Below are positions 8,262 to 16,549 of a DNA stretch of 64,000 bases, piece after piece. How positions within the stretch are numbered: position 1 is the first letter of the stretch; every line of letters starts with the position of its first letter. The DNA comes from Streptomyces sp. SDr-06 (lineage in GTDB: Bacteria > Actinomycetota > Actinomycetes > Streptomycetales > Streptomycetaceae). The notes beneath the pieces were generated by a model. The model had not been told where the DNA came from, did no database searches, and saw only the letters and a list, made by a program, of their open reading frames with translations. Where the stretch lies: assembly GCF_003324565.1 (NCBI RefSeq), contig NZ_QOLA01000024.1:1-64000 (forward strand). Direction: 5' to 3'. A program made the translations under genes and the position numbers.

Positions 8262-9931
8262 CCGGCGTTCCCGAAGACGGCACGGTACCGGGGCTCGGTG
8301 GCCCACAGGGTGTGATGGGCCGCAACCGCCTGGATGCGTCCCTGATCGAGCCAGGCCACCAGGTCGGCCCGCGCCGCCGTGATGGCACGGTGCGCGATCA
8401 CCAGCCGGGTGCGGCCGGCCAACCCCTCGACGAACGCAGCAGCCAGTTTGGCTTCGGTGACGGAATCCAGACTGGAAGTGGCGTCGTCCAGAACCAGCAC
8501 TCGTCCTTGATGTGCGATCGCCCGGGCCAGCCCCAGCCGCTGCAACTCACCGCCGGAGAGCGGAGCTTGGTCGAGCCTGGTGTCGAACCCGTCCGGGAGC
8601 CTGCGGATGAAGTCCTCGGCCTGGGCGATCCCGGCCGCGCGTTCGACCTTGCCCCTCGCCTGGTTCCCGAAGCCGATGGCGTCACCGATGGTGTCGCCGA
8701 GCAGAACCGGGCGGTCGAAGGCGTACCCCACGGCCGCGCGGACGGCTCCGGGATCCAGGGCACGCAGCGGGACGCCCTCCAGCAGCACCTCACCCTCGTC
8801 GGGATCGACCAGCCCGCCCGCGAGCAGCCCGAGAGCGGTCTTGCCGCTGCCCGACGGGCCCACGACCGCCAGCACGATCCCTGCCGGTACGTCCAGGCTG
8901 ACGGCGTCCAGCACGGTTCGGTCGCCGTGGCGGACCGAGACTCTGCGGAAGGACAACTCTCCTTGTCCAGCGGGAAGTTGAGCAGTCCCTCCGCCAGCTG
9001 ACGACGGCTCTGCCAGCAGCTCCTGGACGCGGGCGGCACCGGCCCGCGCGTCGGCAAGGAAGAGCAGGGTGTCCACCTGCTGGACGAACCCCAGGGCAAT
9101 GGTGAGGTACAGGGTCAGCGCGAAGAAGGCGCCCGGGGAGATCCGGCCGTCGGCGACACCCGTCCCGGCGACCAGCAGGACGAGGATCCGGATGGCAGTC
9201 TGAGCGAACGCCACCTGCCAGGAGACAGCGCGCCGGACCTTCCAGGTGGCCATTCCCGCTCGCGCCAGCTCCGTCAGCGGAGACAGAACCCGCGTGGCTT
9301 CCCGGCGCCCGGTTCCGCAGGCGCGAATGGTCCTTCGCCCGGAGACCGCATCGGCCAACCGGGCCGCGATGGCGGAGAGGTGAACGAGATATTCGGCGAA
9401 CGCGCTGGACGACCGCTGGGCGAGCCGCCGGATCGTGAACGCCAGCGGGGCCGCGGTGATCAGAAAGGTGAGACCGGCCTCCCAGTCGATCCAGCACAGG
9501 GCCGCCGCCCCGCAGGCCGCTCCCAGGATCTCCACCCCGACTTCGACCAGATAGGGCACCGCCTTGGCCGCCGACGCGGCATTTCCGGTCAGGCGAGCGA
9601 TCAGGTCGCCAAGCGCATGGCGCCGGGAACCGGGCACCCCCAGCATGAACACCTGCCGCACCAGCCGGTAGCGCAGCCGGCCGAGTACCGAGGTCTCTGC
9701 CAAGACCCCTGCCATCTCACCGCCCGCCTCGGCCACCACGCGCAGCAGCAACAGTCCGGCGAACACCAGCAACAAGAGATCGGTGTCGCCGCCCGCCAGT
9801 GTCCGGTCGACCACACGGGCCAATGCCACCGGAAGCAGCAGCCCCGCGCCCAACGCAACGGCTGCCGCGACGGCCTTGGTCGCTGCGGGTACGGGCGCGA
9901 GCCGCACATGCCGGAAATGAAAGTGAGACAT
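8258..9931 (-). CDS. ABC exporter half-transporter (TMD-NBD), first of pair
   Basis: 557 residues with an N-terminal membrane domain and a C-terminal ATPase: Walker A VVGPSGSGKTALGL, signature LSGGELQRLGLARAI, Walker B VLVLDDATSSLD. The Walker B position has Asp-Asp instead of the usual Asp-Glu, so the catalytic glutamate is replaced; the partner keeps Asp-Glu. This asymmetry is common in heterodimeric exporters with one degenerate site. Start ATG 9931 (MSHFHFRH) is preceded by GGAG. The gene follows the precursor gene after a strong hairpin. Confidence 0.85.
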   Translation of the reverse strand: MSHFHFRHVRLAPVPAATKAVAAAVALGAGLLLPVALARVVDRTLAGGDTDLLLLVFAGLLLLRVVAEAGGEMAGVLAETSVLGRLRYRLVRQVFMLGVPGSRRHALGDLIARLTGNAASAAKAVPYLVEVGVEILGAACGAAALCWIDWEAGLTFLITAAPLAFTIRRLAQRSSSAFAEYLVHLSAIAARLADAVSGRRTIRACGTGRREATRVLSPLTELARAGMATWKVRRAVSWQVAFAQTAIRILVLLVAGTGVADGRISPGAFFALTLYLTIALGFVQQVDTLLFLADARAGAARVQELLAEPSSAGGGTAQLPAGQGELSFRRVSVRHGDRTVLDAVSLDVPAGIVLAVVGPSGSGKTALGLLAGGLVDPDEGEVLLEGVPLRALDPGAVRAAVGYAFDRPVLLGDTIGDAIGFGNQARGKVERAAGIAQAEDFIRRLPDGFDTRLDQAPLSGGELQRLGLARAIAHQGRVLVLDDATSSLDSVTEAKLAAAFVEGLAGRTRLVIAHRAITAARADLVAWLDQGRIQAVAAHHTLWATEPRYRAVFGNAG

Positions 9932-9959
9932 CGCTTCTCCGTTGCGGTCACCGACAGGG

Positions 9960-10007
9960 GGTCCGGCCCGCCCCCACGCACGATCGGTGTGGGAAGCGGG
10001 CCGGACC
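9960..10007 (-). terminator. Hairpin between precursor and exporter genes
   Basis: Perfect 12-bp inverted repeat: GGTCCGGCCCGC at 9960-9971 and GCGGGCCGGACC at 9996-10007, loop 24 nt, starting 9 bp after the precursor stop. There is no U-tract. It is likely a partial terminator or mRNA-stabilising stem that would raise precursor expression over downstream genes; this is inferred from position. Confidence 0.6.
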
Positions 10008-10015
10008 GGTGGCAC

Positions 10016-10099
10016 TCAGCAGGTGCCGCAGCACGGGAACAGGCCGAGCTCGGGCTCGGGCTCCTCCAGGACCTGCAGGGCAGTCACGTCGAATTCCAT
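10016..10099 (-). CDS. Lanthipeptide precursor peptide, ALQxL-type leader
   Basis: A 27-residue peptide starting at ATG 10099 with an excellent AAAGGAGG ribosome binding site 9 bases upstream. The leader begins MEFDVTALQVL, continues EEPEPE, and contains ALQVL, which matches the ALQxL signature I recall for a class IV lanthipeptide precursor family. The likely core is LGLFPCCGTC (residues 18-27). T26 is the only hydroxyl residue in the core; Cys are at 23, 24 and 27. At most one methyllanthionine can form, leaving two cysteines for other chemistry. The gene lies between the first radical SAM gene and the ABC pair and is followed by a strong hairpin. No second precursor copy was seen in the operon. 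Confidence 0.82.
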   Translation of the reverse strand: MEFDVTALQVLEEPEPELGLFPCCGTC

Positions 10100-10160
10100 G
10101 CGAATACACCTCCTTTCAGCGTCGCAGCGAATGAACTGCTTCCCGCGGGGCACTTCGTGT

Positions 10161-11225
10161 TCATCCGGCGGGAAGGGCTTGGGAGAGGACGAGCGGACGG
10201 GCGTCGATACGGGCACGGTCGTCGTCCGTGCCGAAGTGGTAGTCGATCCGGCGAGTCGCCACAGCCCAGTCCTGCATGGTGTAGACGGGCGAAAGGGTTT
10301 CGACAACGAATGGGTCGCTCCACCTCGCGACCGAGCGCCTCCACAGCTCCATCGGTGGATCCGTGAGCAGGCTGCCCACGGTGCCCTCGTATATCGCCAT
10401 CGCCCGTACCCGGCCGTCCGGTTCCACCTGCATCGCGGGGATGCGGCCTTGCGCGAGGAGATCGGGGTGGTAGCGCAGCAGACGATTGTCGGTGACCGAT
10501 ACGTGGACCGATGGCGGCACGAGGGAGCGAAGCCATTCGATGTGCTGAGGATCGACCAGGAGATCGGCCTGCTCATCGGTGAGGAGATCATGCTCGGCAA
10601 ACCCAGGACGGCTGGCCAGCCCGATCGGCATGGCCGCACCGAAGGACAACTGATGCAGCTCCGGAAACCGCGGAGCAATATCGGTGCAGAACAACTCCAG
10701 TTGGTGGAAGCTGCTGCGCACGAGGGTCGCATCCAGCGCGAATGCACATCGCTTGGCGTTACGGGCCCGCTGGCGGGCGGCCCACCGGTCGAGCAGCTCC
10801 AGAGTGGCCATGGCACGGTCGAAGGAGCCCGCCCGGCCGCGGACGGCGTCATGGACCTCTGCCGTCGCACCGTCGACGCTCACACTGACGTCCGCACATT
10901 TCACCAGTACGTCCTCGACCACCGACGGGCCCAGCGACCATCCACCGGTGTAGAGATGAGGTTCCACACCGGCGTCGACCATGCGGTCGACGACCTCCTG
11001 CACGCCTTTCACCACCAGGGGTTCGCCGCCCGCGAGCACGATGGCCGCCGGACACAGCGCCAGCATCGCCTCCGTGACCCGCAGCATGTCCACGAGGGAG
11101 AGCTGCTTCGAAGCACGCCGTCCCGATTCGGAATAACAGTGCGTACATCGCAGCGGACAGGCGTAAGTGATATCCCAGACGATGACGTTCGGGCCACCGG
11201 AGATGGTCGCCACTCGGCTCGACAT
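10161..11225 (-). CDS. Radical SAM enzyme of the lanthipeptide operon (first copy)
   Basis: 354 residues starting at ATG 11225 (MSSRVATISGG), chosen because AAGGAG lies 7 bases upstream; an in-frame start 39 bases earlier lacks one. The cluster motif is CPLRCTHC, the SAM motif is AGGEPL, and HLYTGGW and VSVDGA follow. The C-terminal region (VEPDGRVRAMAIYEG) keeps the SPASM-like outline with no cysteines at all. It is paralogous to the enzyme at 5456-6514. It is the first gene of the operon and 61 bp upstream of the precursor, so the precursor is likely on the same mRNA. Possible roles are a Cys-centred crosslink, epimerisation or another peptide modification; the sequence does not decide. Confidence 0.85.
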   Translation of the reverse strand: MSSRVATISGGPNVIVWDITYACPLRCTHCYSESGRRASKQLSLVDMLRVTEAMLALCPAAIVLAGGEPLVVKGVQEVVDRMVDAGVEPHLYTGGWSLGPSVVEDVLVKCADVSVSVDGATAEVHDAVRGRAGSFDRAMATLELLDRWAARQRARNAKRCAFALDATLVRSSFHQLELFCTDIAPRFPELHQLSFGAAMPIGLASRPGFAEHDLLTDEQADLLVDPQHIEWLRSLVPPSVHVSVTDNRLLRYHPDLLAQGRIPAMQVEPDGRVRAMAIYEGTVGSLLTDPPMELWRRSVARWSDPFVVETLSPVYTMQDWAVATRRIDYHFGTDDDRARIDARPLVLSQALPAG

Positions 11226-11767
11226 AGATCCACTCCTTGTTCGCCAGGCACAACCGTGCAGCACACATTTCCCGCCAGGGAATTTTCCGGCACGACGGTG
11301 ACACGCTTACCGAAGCACCTTTTAAGCACGTCTTCACATGGAGCAGGCGGTCAACGCAAAGGGATATCTCTCCAGGAATCTTCACTCGCACCAGCTTGTA
11401 CCGAAATGGAAGCCGTGACTGGAATTTCGATATCCTATCCAATGCAATACTCACCCCGGGGCGCGACACATTATCGCCCCGCCATCGATTCGTAATGCCG
11501 AGAATTGAGACGGCGCCCAGCCTAGCGAAGACTCACCAACAGGGCGAACGGCGGTCCGCTGAGTGGACCCTCCAAACCAGAAACTCGACCCGCACGCGGC
11601 AGAGTGGCCAGGCCCCTCCTGCCACAACAGAACCAGATTTACCACGGGCTCAAAAATTGCACATATCCGGAAGTGGTACTTCTGGTTCCGCCACTGGGGG
11701 GAATTTATGATGTGTTTAGCCCTGTCCTGTGAAATCGGCTCCCACGGGAAAACCAAGGGGGCATCAG
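11226..11767. promoter_or_regulatory. Divergent promoter region of lanthipeptide operon and IclR gene
   Basis: About 540 bp with no gene, noticeably less GC-rich than its surroundings. It must hold the promoters of the RiPP operon (leftward) and the IclR gene (rightward). A short palindrome GAAGTGGTACTTC lies at 11670-11682, inside a wider CGGAA...TTCCG pair (11668-11690), and is a candidate IclR operator close to the regulator start. No promoter hexamers are claimed. Confidence 0.45.
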
Positions 11768-12493
11768 ATGGCTGGCTCTGCAGCAGACTTCGCAGGTGAA
11801 AGGCCGTCTCGCGGGCGCGGAGTGCTGGAGGGGGCCTTTGCACTGCTGGACGCGCTCAAGGAGGCCGAGGAAGCCGGACTCACAGCACTGTCGGCCGGCG
11901 CCGGACTACCCAAGGCCACGGCGTATCGGCTCCTGGAGCAGCTGGCCGAGCTGGGCGCCGTTGAGCATCGCGGCTGCCGCTACCGGATGGGTCCTCGGAT
12001 GTTCCGTCTAGGCCTGGGGTGGCAACCGCATCCACGACTTCGCGCCGCAGCGAACACCCCGATCCGGAAACTGGCAGCCGCCACCGACGCCTCGGTAGCG
12101 ATCTGCGTGGTGCGTGAGGGGCGGACGCTGGCCGCTTTCGGCGTTCCCGGCATAGTGGACCATCTGGCCCCGGTCCGCCCGGGCGCGAGCTGGCCATGGA
12201 CTACAGCCGCAGGCAAACTCCTGGTGGCATTCGCCCCGCCCGAAGCGCCACTGAGCCACCTGCCGGCAACCTGGACACGCGAGGCTTCAGCCATCAGGGA
12301 AAAACAGGTGTGCCTGGACCGGGAGGAGCTGATCCCTGGAGTGTGCTGCGCAGCCGCGCCAGTGACCACCCCACACGGCGACATCGTCGGAGCAGTCTGT
12401 GCCATGGCCGCGCCCTCGCATGACATCACTAAGTTGGCGAACGCCGTCCAACGTGCCGGCCGGATGGTCAGTGCCGGGCTGCGCCAACCGTAA
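11768..12493 (+). CDS. IclR-family transcriptional regulator
   Basis: 241 residues from ATG 11768, preceded by AAGGGGG. Residues about 20-85 form a winged helix-turn-helix (LTALSAGAGLPKATAYRLLEQL). The remainder is the IclR ligand-binding domain (ASVAICVVREGRTLAAFG, PWTTAAGKLLVAF, GVCCAAAPV). Divergence from the lanthipeptide operon makes it the likely pathway-specific regulator. A cluster of cysteines at VCLDREELIPGVCCAA is unusual. The ligand is unknown. Confidence 0.85.
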   Translation: MAGSAADFAGERPSRGRGVLEGAFALLDALKEAEEAGLTALSAGAGLPKATAYRLLEQLAELGAVEHRGCRYRMGPRMFRLGLGWQPHPRLRAAANTPIRKLAAATDASVAICVVREGRTLAAFGVPGIVDHLAPVRPGASWPWTTAAGKLLVAFAPPEAPLSHLPATWTREASAIREKQVCLDREELIPGVCCAAAPVTTPHGDIVGAVCAMAAPSHDITKLANAVQRAGRMVSAGLRQP

Positions 12494-12525
12494 CTGGCTC
12501 TGACGGGGCCGCGACCCAAGATCGT

Positions 12526-12837
12526 GGACACCGGTTGTCATGCGGCGGCGGTCAGCGTAGCTGATTATTGTTCGAAGGCGTTCGGGCTGATCTGGCCGAT
12601 GCTGGAGTGCCTTCTTCTGGTGTGGTAGCGGGTAGCCCACCGGGAGGCCGCGAGACGGGCATCGCGGGCTCCTGACCAGCGTTTCCCGCCCTGGAGGGTC
12701 TCGCGTTTCATGGTCGCGGTGAACGATTCGGCGGCGGGGTTGTCCGAGCTCGTGCCCACCGCGCCGCGCGATCTGACCACGCCGAGGTCGGTGCAGACTT
12801 GGGCGAACTCCTCCGAGACGTACCGGGATGCGCGCGT
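12526..12837 (-). mobile_element. IS3-family element remnant (3' end of orfB)
   Basis: The minus strand encodes the C-terminal DDE part of an IS3-type transposase: YVSEEFAQVCTDLGVVRSR, DNPAAESF and RRHSSIGQISPNAFE. The terminal sequence TGGACACCGG begins at 12526, matching typical IS3 ends. The 5' part is missing; coding homology stops near 12837, where a different plus-strand gene fragment begins. Non-functional. Confidence 0.75.
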
Positions 12838-13131
12838 GACCAGCTGGAATCCGTAGAGCTGGGACGCCCTTCTGAACCGTCGGACGTCGCGTCCTTCCGC
12901 GGAATCGATGTCTTCGGCCTGCCGGCCCGCGAGGTCGTGACCCAAATGTCCGACGTCACGGCCATCGCCGCTGACGACGAGGACCCCGCGTCATTCGTCG
13001 CGCCGGACCTACTGCTCAGTTTCTGGCACCCCTTCGCCGGTGATGACGAGCCGGACGACGAGCAGGGCTACTACTTCAACTCCGTGTTGCTGGCTCGGCC
13101 CGACTACCACGACGGCCCCGGCCGCGGCTAG
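12838..13131 (+). pseudogene. 3' fragment of an unknown gene, between two IS elements
   Basis: The plus frame reads LESVELGRPSEPSDVASF, then RGIDVFGLPAREV and PDLLLSFWHPFAGDDEP, and ends in TAG 13129-13131. This looks like the C-terminal ~98 residues of a genuine protein whose 5' end was lost to the IS3 remnant. The TAG sits on the target site of the adjacent IS5-type element, so that insertion left the coding sequence essentially unchanged. The family is not recognised. Confidence 0.5.
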
Positions 13132-14026
13132 GAGTTGTCGTCAAAGTGTCACGCCCACATCAGGAGCGAGGCGAGGGTGACGGCTGCCTGGTAGGACTCG
13201 GCGGTTTTGTCGTAGCGGGTGGCGATGCCGCGCCACTGTTTGAGGCGGTTGAAGCACCGTTCCACGATGTTGCGTTGTGTGTAGAGGCGTTTGTCGAAGC
13301 GGGGCGGGCGGCCGCCCTGCCTGCCGCGCCGGGCCCGGTTGCGGACCTGGTCGGCCCGTTCGGGGATGGTGTGGCCGATGCCGCGCCGTCGCAGCCAGGT
13401 CCGGATCGCCTTCGAACTGTAGCCCTTGTCGCCCAGCACATGGGCGGGCCGCACCCGGGGGCGCCCCGGGCCGATCCGGGGCACCCGTATCGCCTCCATG
13501 ACGGCGGTGAACTGGGTGCAGTCGTTGGTGTTCCCGCCCGTGAGAGTGAAGGCGAGCGGGCGGCCGAGTCCGTCGCAGGCCAGGTGGATCTTGCTGGTCA
13601 GGCCGCCGCGCGAGCGTCCGAGCGCGGGGCTGCGGTGCCCCCTTTTCGGGCCCCGGCGGCGTGCTGGTGGGCACGCACGACGGTGGAGTCGACCGACACC
13701 AGCCAGTCGATGTCGCCGGCCGCGTCCGCCTTCGCCTGCGCCGACCGGAGCATCCGCTCGAAGGTGCCGTCCCTGGCCCACCGGCGGAAGCGTGTGTGGA
13801 GCGTGGCCCACGACCCGTACCGCTCGGGCACATCCCGCCAGGCCACGCCGGTACGGAACTTCCACACGATCCCGTTGAGGACCTTTCGGTCGTCCAACCG
13901 CTTCCGGCCCCGCGAGGAGACCGGCAGCAGCGGACAGACAAACTCCCACTCGGCATCGGACAGTTCATGGCGACGTATCACCCGACCATGATCCACTACT
14001 CAAGATCATCATTTGACGACAGGGCC
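13131..14026. mobile_element. IS5-family insertion sequence, apparently complete
   Basis: 896 bp bounded by imperfect terminal repeats sharing TGTCGTCAAA (left GGAGTTGTCGTCAAA from 13131; right end, reverse complement, GGCCCTGTCGTCAAA). It is flanked by a TA duplication (13129-13130 and 14027-14028), or CTAG if the repeat is counted as four bases. It encodes one transposase in two overlapping frames. The intact ends and target duplication suggest recent insertion. Confidence 0.8.
13149..13996 (-). CDS. IS5-family transposase, made by -1 frameshift
   Basis: The first frame (13996 down to about 13598) encodes the DUF4096-like domain (LSDAEWEFVCPLLP, RTGVAWRDVPERYG) and the first catalytic Asp (WLVSVDSTVVRAH). 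The second frame, -1 relative to it, runs to 13149 with SKIHLACDGLGRPL, VLGDKGYSSKAI (second Asp) and NIVERCFNRLKQWRG (Glu). The junction is at AAAAGGGGG (reverse complement of 13638-13646), a classic slippery run, so ribosomal frameshifting rather than mutation is likely. Confidence 0.82.
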
Positions 14027-14189
14027 TAGGCCCACATCAGCCATGTGATCTCGCCTTGCCAAACCCCTTCACGGCCCGTCTACCGTCCGGTGGACGGGCC
14101 GCCCCATGAGACCACTCGGACGAGCTACGGCATCGGCCCCAACTCGCCGTCACGGACATGTAGTCTATGAATCGTCGCAGTTCAGAGCC

Positions 14190-14668
14190 GGTATCCGAGC
14201 TCCTGCGGTCGGCAAAGAGATCGAGCCGATGCGTCCGCGGGGCGGGCGCTGTCCGGTCGAGGGTGATGGCCTGGAGGTGCGGGAGTCGTTACGGCTGTTC
14301 GCGGAGTCGATAGGCCTGTCCTGCTACACGGTGCGCACCCGGCGGTGGGTGGCGGCGCAGTGGCCCGAGGAGTTGCGGCAGGCGGGGGTGTCCTGTGAGG
14401 TCCACCGGATTCTGGCGCAGGTGGAGGACCGGTTCGAGGTCATCAAGAATCCGCGTGGAACGAGCGCACGGGAGAGTTCCGGTGGTCAGGGGATGCGGCG
14501 AAGAGGGTGGTGGGCTGGACGCCGGACACGCCGGTCACGCTGGAGGAGAAGGTCGAGGCGATCCAGGAGATCACCGGTGATGACGAGGCAGTCGCGGCGG
14601 CCGTGGCCACCGACTTCCTGCGCCGGCCGGAGGTCGCGTTCAAGAGACGTTCGGTGAGGACGAGCCGG
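14190..14668 (+). pseudogene. Decayed DUF6192-like gene
   Basis: Plus-strand frames together spell a Streptomyces DUF6192-type protein: IEPMRPRGG, VRESLRLFAESIGLSCYTVR and VHRILAQVEDRFEVIKNP in one frame, then VVGWTPDTPVTLEEKVEAIQ and VATDFLRRPEVAFK in another from about 14507. The N-terminus is missing and at least one indel lies between 14465 and 14507. These proteins are often near mobile regions; the function is unknown. Confidence 0.55.
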
Positions 14669-14802
14669 CGAGCGAGATGGCGTCCCAGACGCTCGCTGGA
14701 CTCGATGCCCTTGCGGGCGATCCGTCCCGGTTCCAAGATGCATGTCCTGTCCGACCGGTCGGCCCGCAGCGTCAGAACCTGCGCCGTGGGACCGGACGAC
14801 TG

Positions 14803-15186
14803 TCAGCCGGTCCCGTCGACTTCCAGGTAGCACCAGCTGACGTATCCGGCGACATGGGTGCGGCGATTCGTTCCGTACTGCCACTGGTTGGTCGAGTTTG
14901 TCCCACAGTTCACGCTCGCGCCGGTGGTCTGGAAGCCTCCGGTGAAGCAGTCGTGGTGACTGCCGTAGCCCCTGGTGGAGGAGCCCAGGTCCGGGGCTGA
15001 CCGGATGCGGATGCTCGTTCCGGTGAAGTCAACGTCGCCCGGGCAGTAGATGGTGCTTGCTGAGGCCGGACGTGCAGTCGCGGCGGGCACGGGTGCCGCT
15101 GACACAGGCACGGCCGCGGCGGTGACGGTGAAGCCGACGGTCAGGAGCGCTACCGTGGTGACGGCAGCGTTGATCCGGCGATGCAT
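14803..15186 (-). CDS. Small secreted Cys-containing protein
   Basis: 127 residues with a clear signal peptide (RINAAVTTVALLTVGFTVTA, probable cleavage after PVSA). The mature part has four cysteines (YCPGD, DCFTGG, NCGTN, WCYLE) and repeated turn-rich strands. It resembles Streptomyces secreted SH3-like proteins (TGTSIRIRSAPD), but I cannot fix the family. The start ATG 15186 has AAGGGG upstream. It is a single gene, convergent with the plus-strand remnant before it. Confidence 0.65.
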   Translation of the reverse strand: MHRRINAAVTTVALLTVGFTVTAAAVPVSAAPVPAATARPASASTIYCPGDVDFTGTSIRIRSAPDLGSSTRGYGSHHDCFTGGFQTTGASVNCGTNSTNQWQYGTNRRTHVAGYVSWCYLEVDGTG

Positions 15187-15551
15187 GGAGTTCCCCTTTA
15201 GTGGCAGCCTGTTGGCGGCCCTGGCGGTCGGATGTGCCTCTGACGCCCACGGGTGCGAACGCGCCGATGGGCAGTCGGCCCGGAGCCCCTATCCCTTTCT
15301 ATCCCCGCCGGGGCCTGCGGGAAGGCCCCAGGCCACGCCGGTCAACGACGCGACGGAGAGCATGGGGCCCGTGGTGTGTCGTGGCATCGGCCCTGCTTTC
15401 CTCGCGAGATGGCGCTGCTGTGCTGCCGTGGACAGCACAGACCTTCCGTACTTTCCGAGCGGCACTGAGGCGGTGTGGCCCCATCCTGACCGCGCACACC
15501 GGTGCGGGTAAAGAGAAACCCGATGCCGACCGAGGGCCCATTGATACCGTG

Positions 15552-16538
15552 ATGGGCATGGACGGCTCGACCAGGGACGGACAAGCCGGAAGCGAGAGGG
15601 CCTCGGCAACCGGCTCCGCCCGCGAACCGAGCGTGCATCAGTTGCGCCTGTTCCTGGTGCTGGCCGAGGAGTTGCACTTCGGTTACGCAGCGCAGCGCAT
15701 GTTCATCAGTCAGCCCGCGTTCAGCCGCCAGATCCGTGCTCTTGAACGGCGTCTCAGGGTGCAGTTGTTGGCTCGTTCGAGCCGTCGGGTGGAACTCACG
15801 CCGGCAGGCCAGGCGCTGCTGCCGGAAGCGCGAACGGCAGTGGAGGCGATGGATCGTGTTCGTCACGTTGCGCAGACCCAGGTCCGGCAGATTCAGGGCC
15901 GGCTGGTGATCGGCTCCATCGGGGCGGAGGCGCAGCAGCCCTATACGCGCGCTGTTCTGGCGGAACTCCGCGCCCGGCACCCTGCTCTCGAGCTCGATGT
16001 GTGCAGTCTCGACATCGCACGTCATGTCCTGGCGCTGACCGAGGGTGAAGTCGACGTCGCTTTCCTCGTCTCGCCCATACCGCCGGGCATCGAGACGTTG
16101 ACGCTGGCCACCGAGCCGCGTGTGGCCTGTCTGTCTGCCGATGACCCGCTCGCCGGACGGACCAGCGTCACCGTGGCAGAACTGGCAGAACGCCCCGTCG
16201 TCGAGGTCCCGCCCGAATGCCCGCGTACCTGGTGGAACTTCTGGGCCGTCGACCCGCGCCCGAACGGCACCCCCGTGCGCTACGGGCCTGTTGTCCATGA
16301 TGTGGAGGGACTGTTCCTGGCCGTGGCCCACGGCGAAGCCATGGCCTTCCTGCCCGCCGCCGCACGGAACTTCTACCCCCGCCCCGGCGTGCACTACGTA
16401 GAGGTATCGGACTTATCACCCAGCACCGCCGCCCTGGCCTGGATGCCCAAGAACAACGCCCTGCCCGCGATCTGCGCCATACGCCAGGCTGCTCGCGCCG
16501 TTGCGCAACGGACGCCAAGCCCGGGCCCCGGCCTCTGA
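15552..16538 (+). CDS. LysR-family transcriptional regulator
   Basis: 328 residues from ATG 15552; GTG 15549 and ATG 15558 are alternatives. The N-terminal helix-turn-helix reads VHQLRLFLVLAEELHFGYAA and ISQPAFSRQIRALERRL; the C-terminal periplasmic-binding-like domain is complete. There are about 30 extra residues before the DNA-binding domain. No adjacent divergent target gene is intact: upstream is a secreted-protein gene about 365 bp away and downstream is a decayed gene, so the regulon is unknown. Confidence 0.85.
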   Translation: MGMDGSTRDGQAGSERASATGSAREPSVHQLRLFLVLAEELHFGYAAQRMFISQPAFSRQIRALERRLRVQLLARSSRRVELTPAGQALLPEARTAVEAMDRVRHVAQTQVRQIQGRLVIGSIGAEAQQPYTRAVLAELRARHPALELDVCSLDIARHVLALTEGEVDVAFLVSPIPPGIETLTLATEPRVACLSADDPLAGRTSVTVAELAERPVVEVPPECPRTWWNFWAVDPRPNGTPVRYGPVVHDVEGLFLAVAHGEAMAFLPAAARNFYPRPGVHYVEVSDLSPSTAALAWMPKNNALPAICAIRQAARAVAQRTPSPGPGL

Positions 16539-16549
16539 CAGCGCACTTG

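Noticed and set aside
9380..11495. Plus-strand open frames across the lanthipeptide operon
   Set aside because: They are antisense to radical SAM, precursor and ABC genes that carry clear motifs; the frames spell no family.
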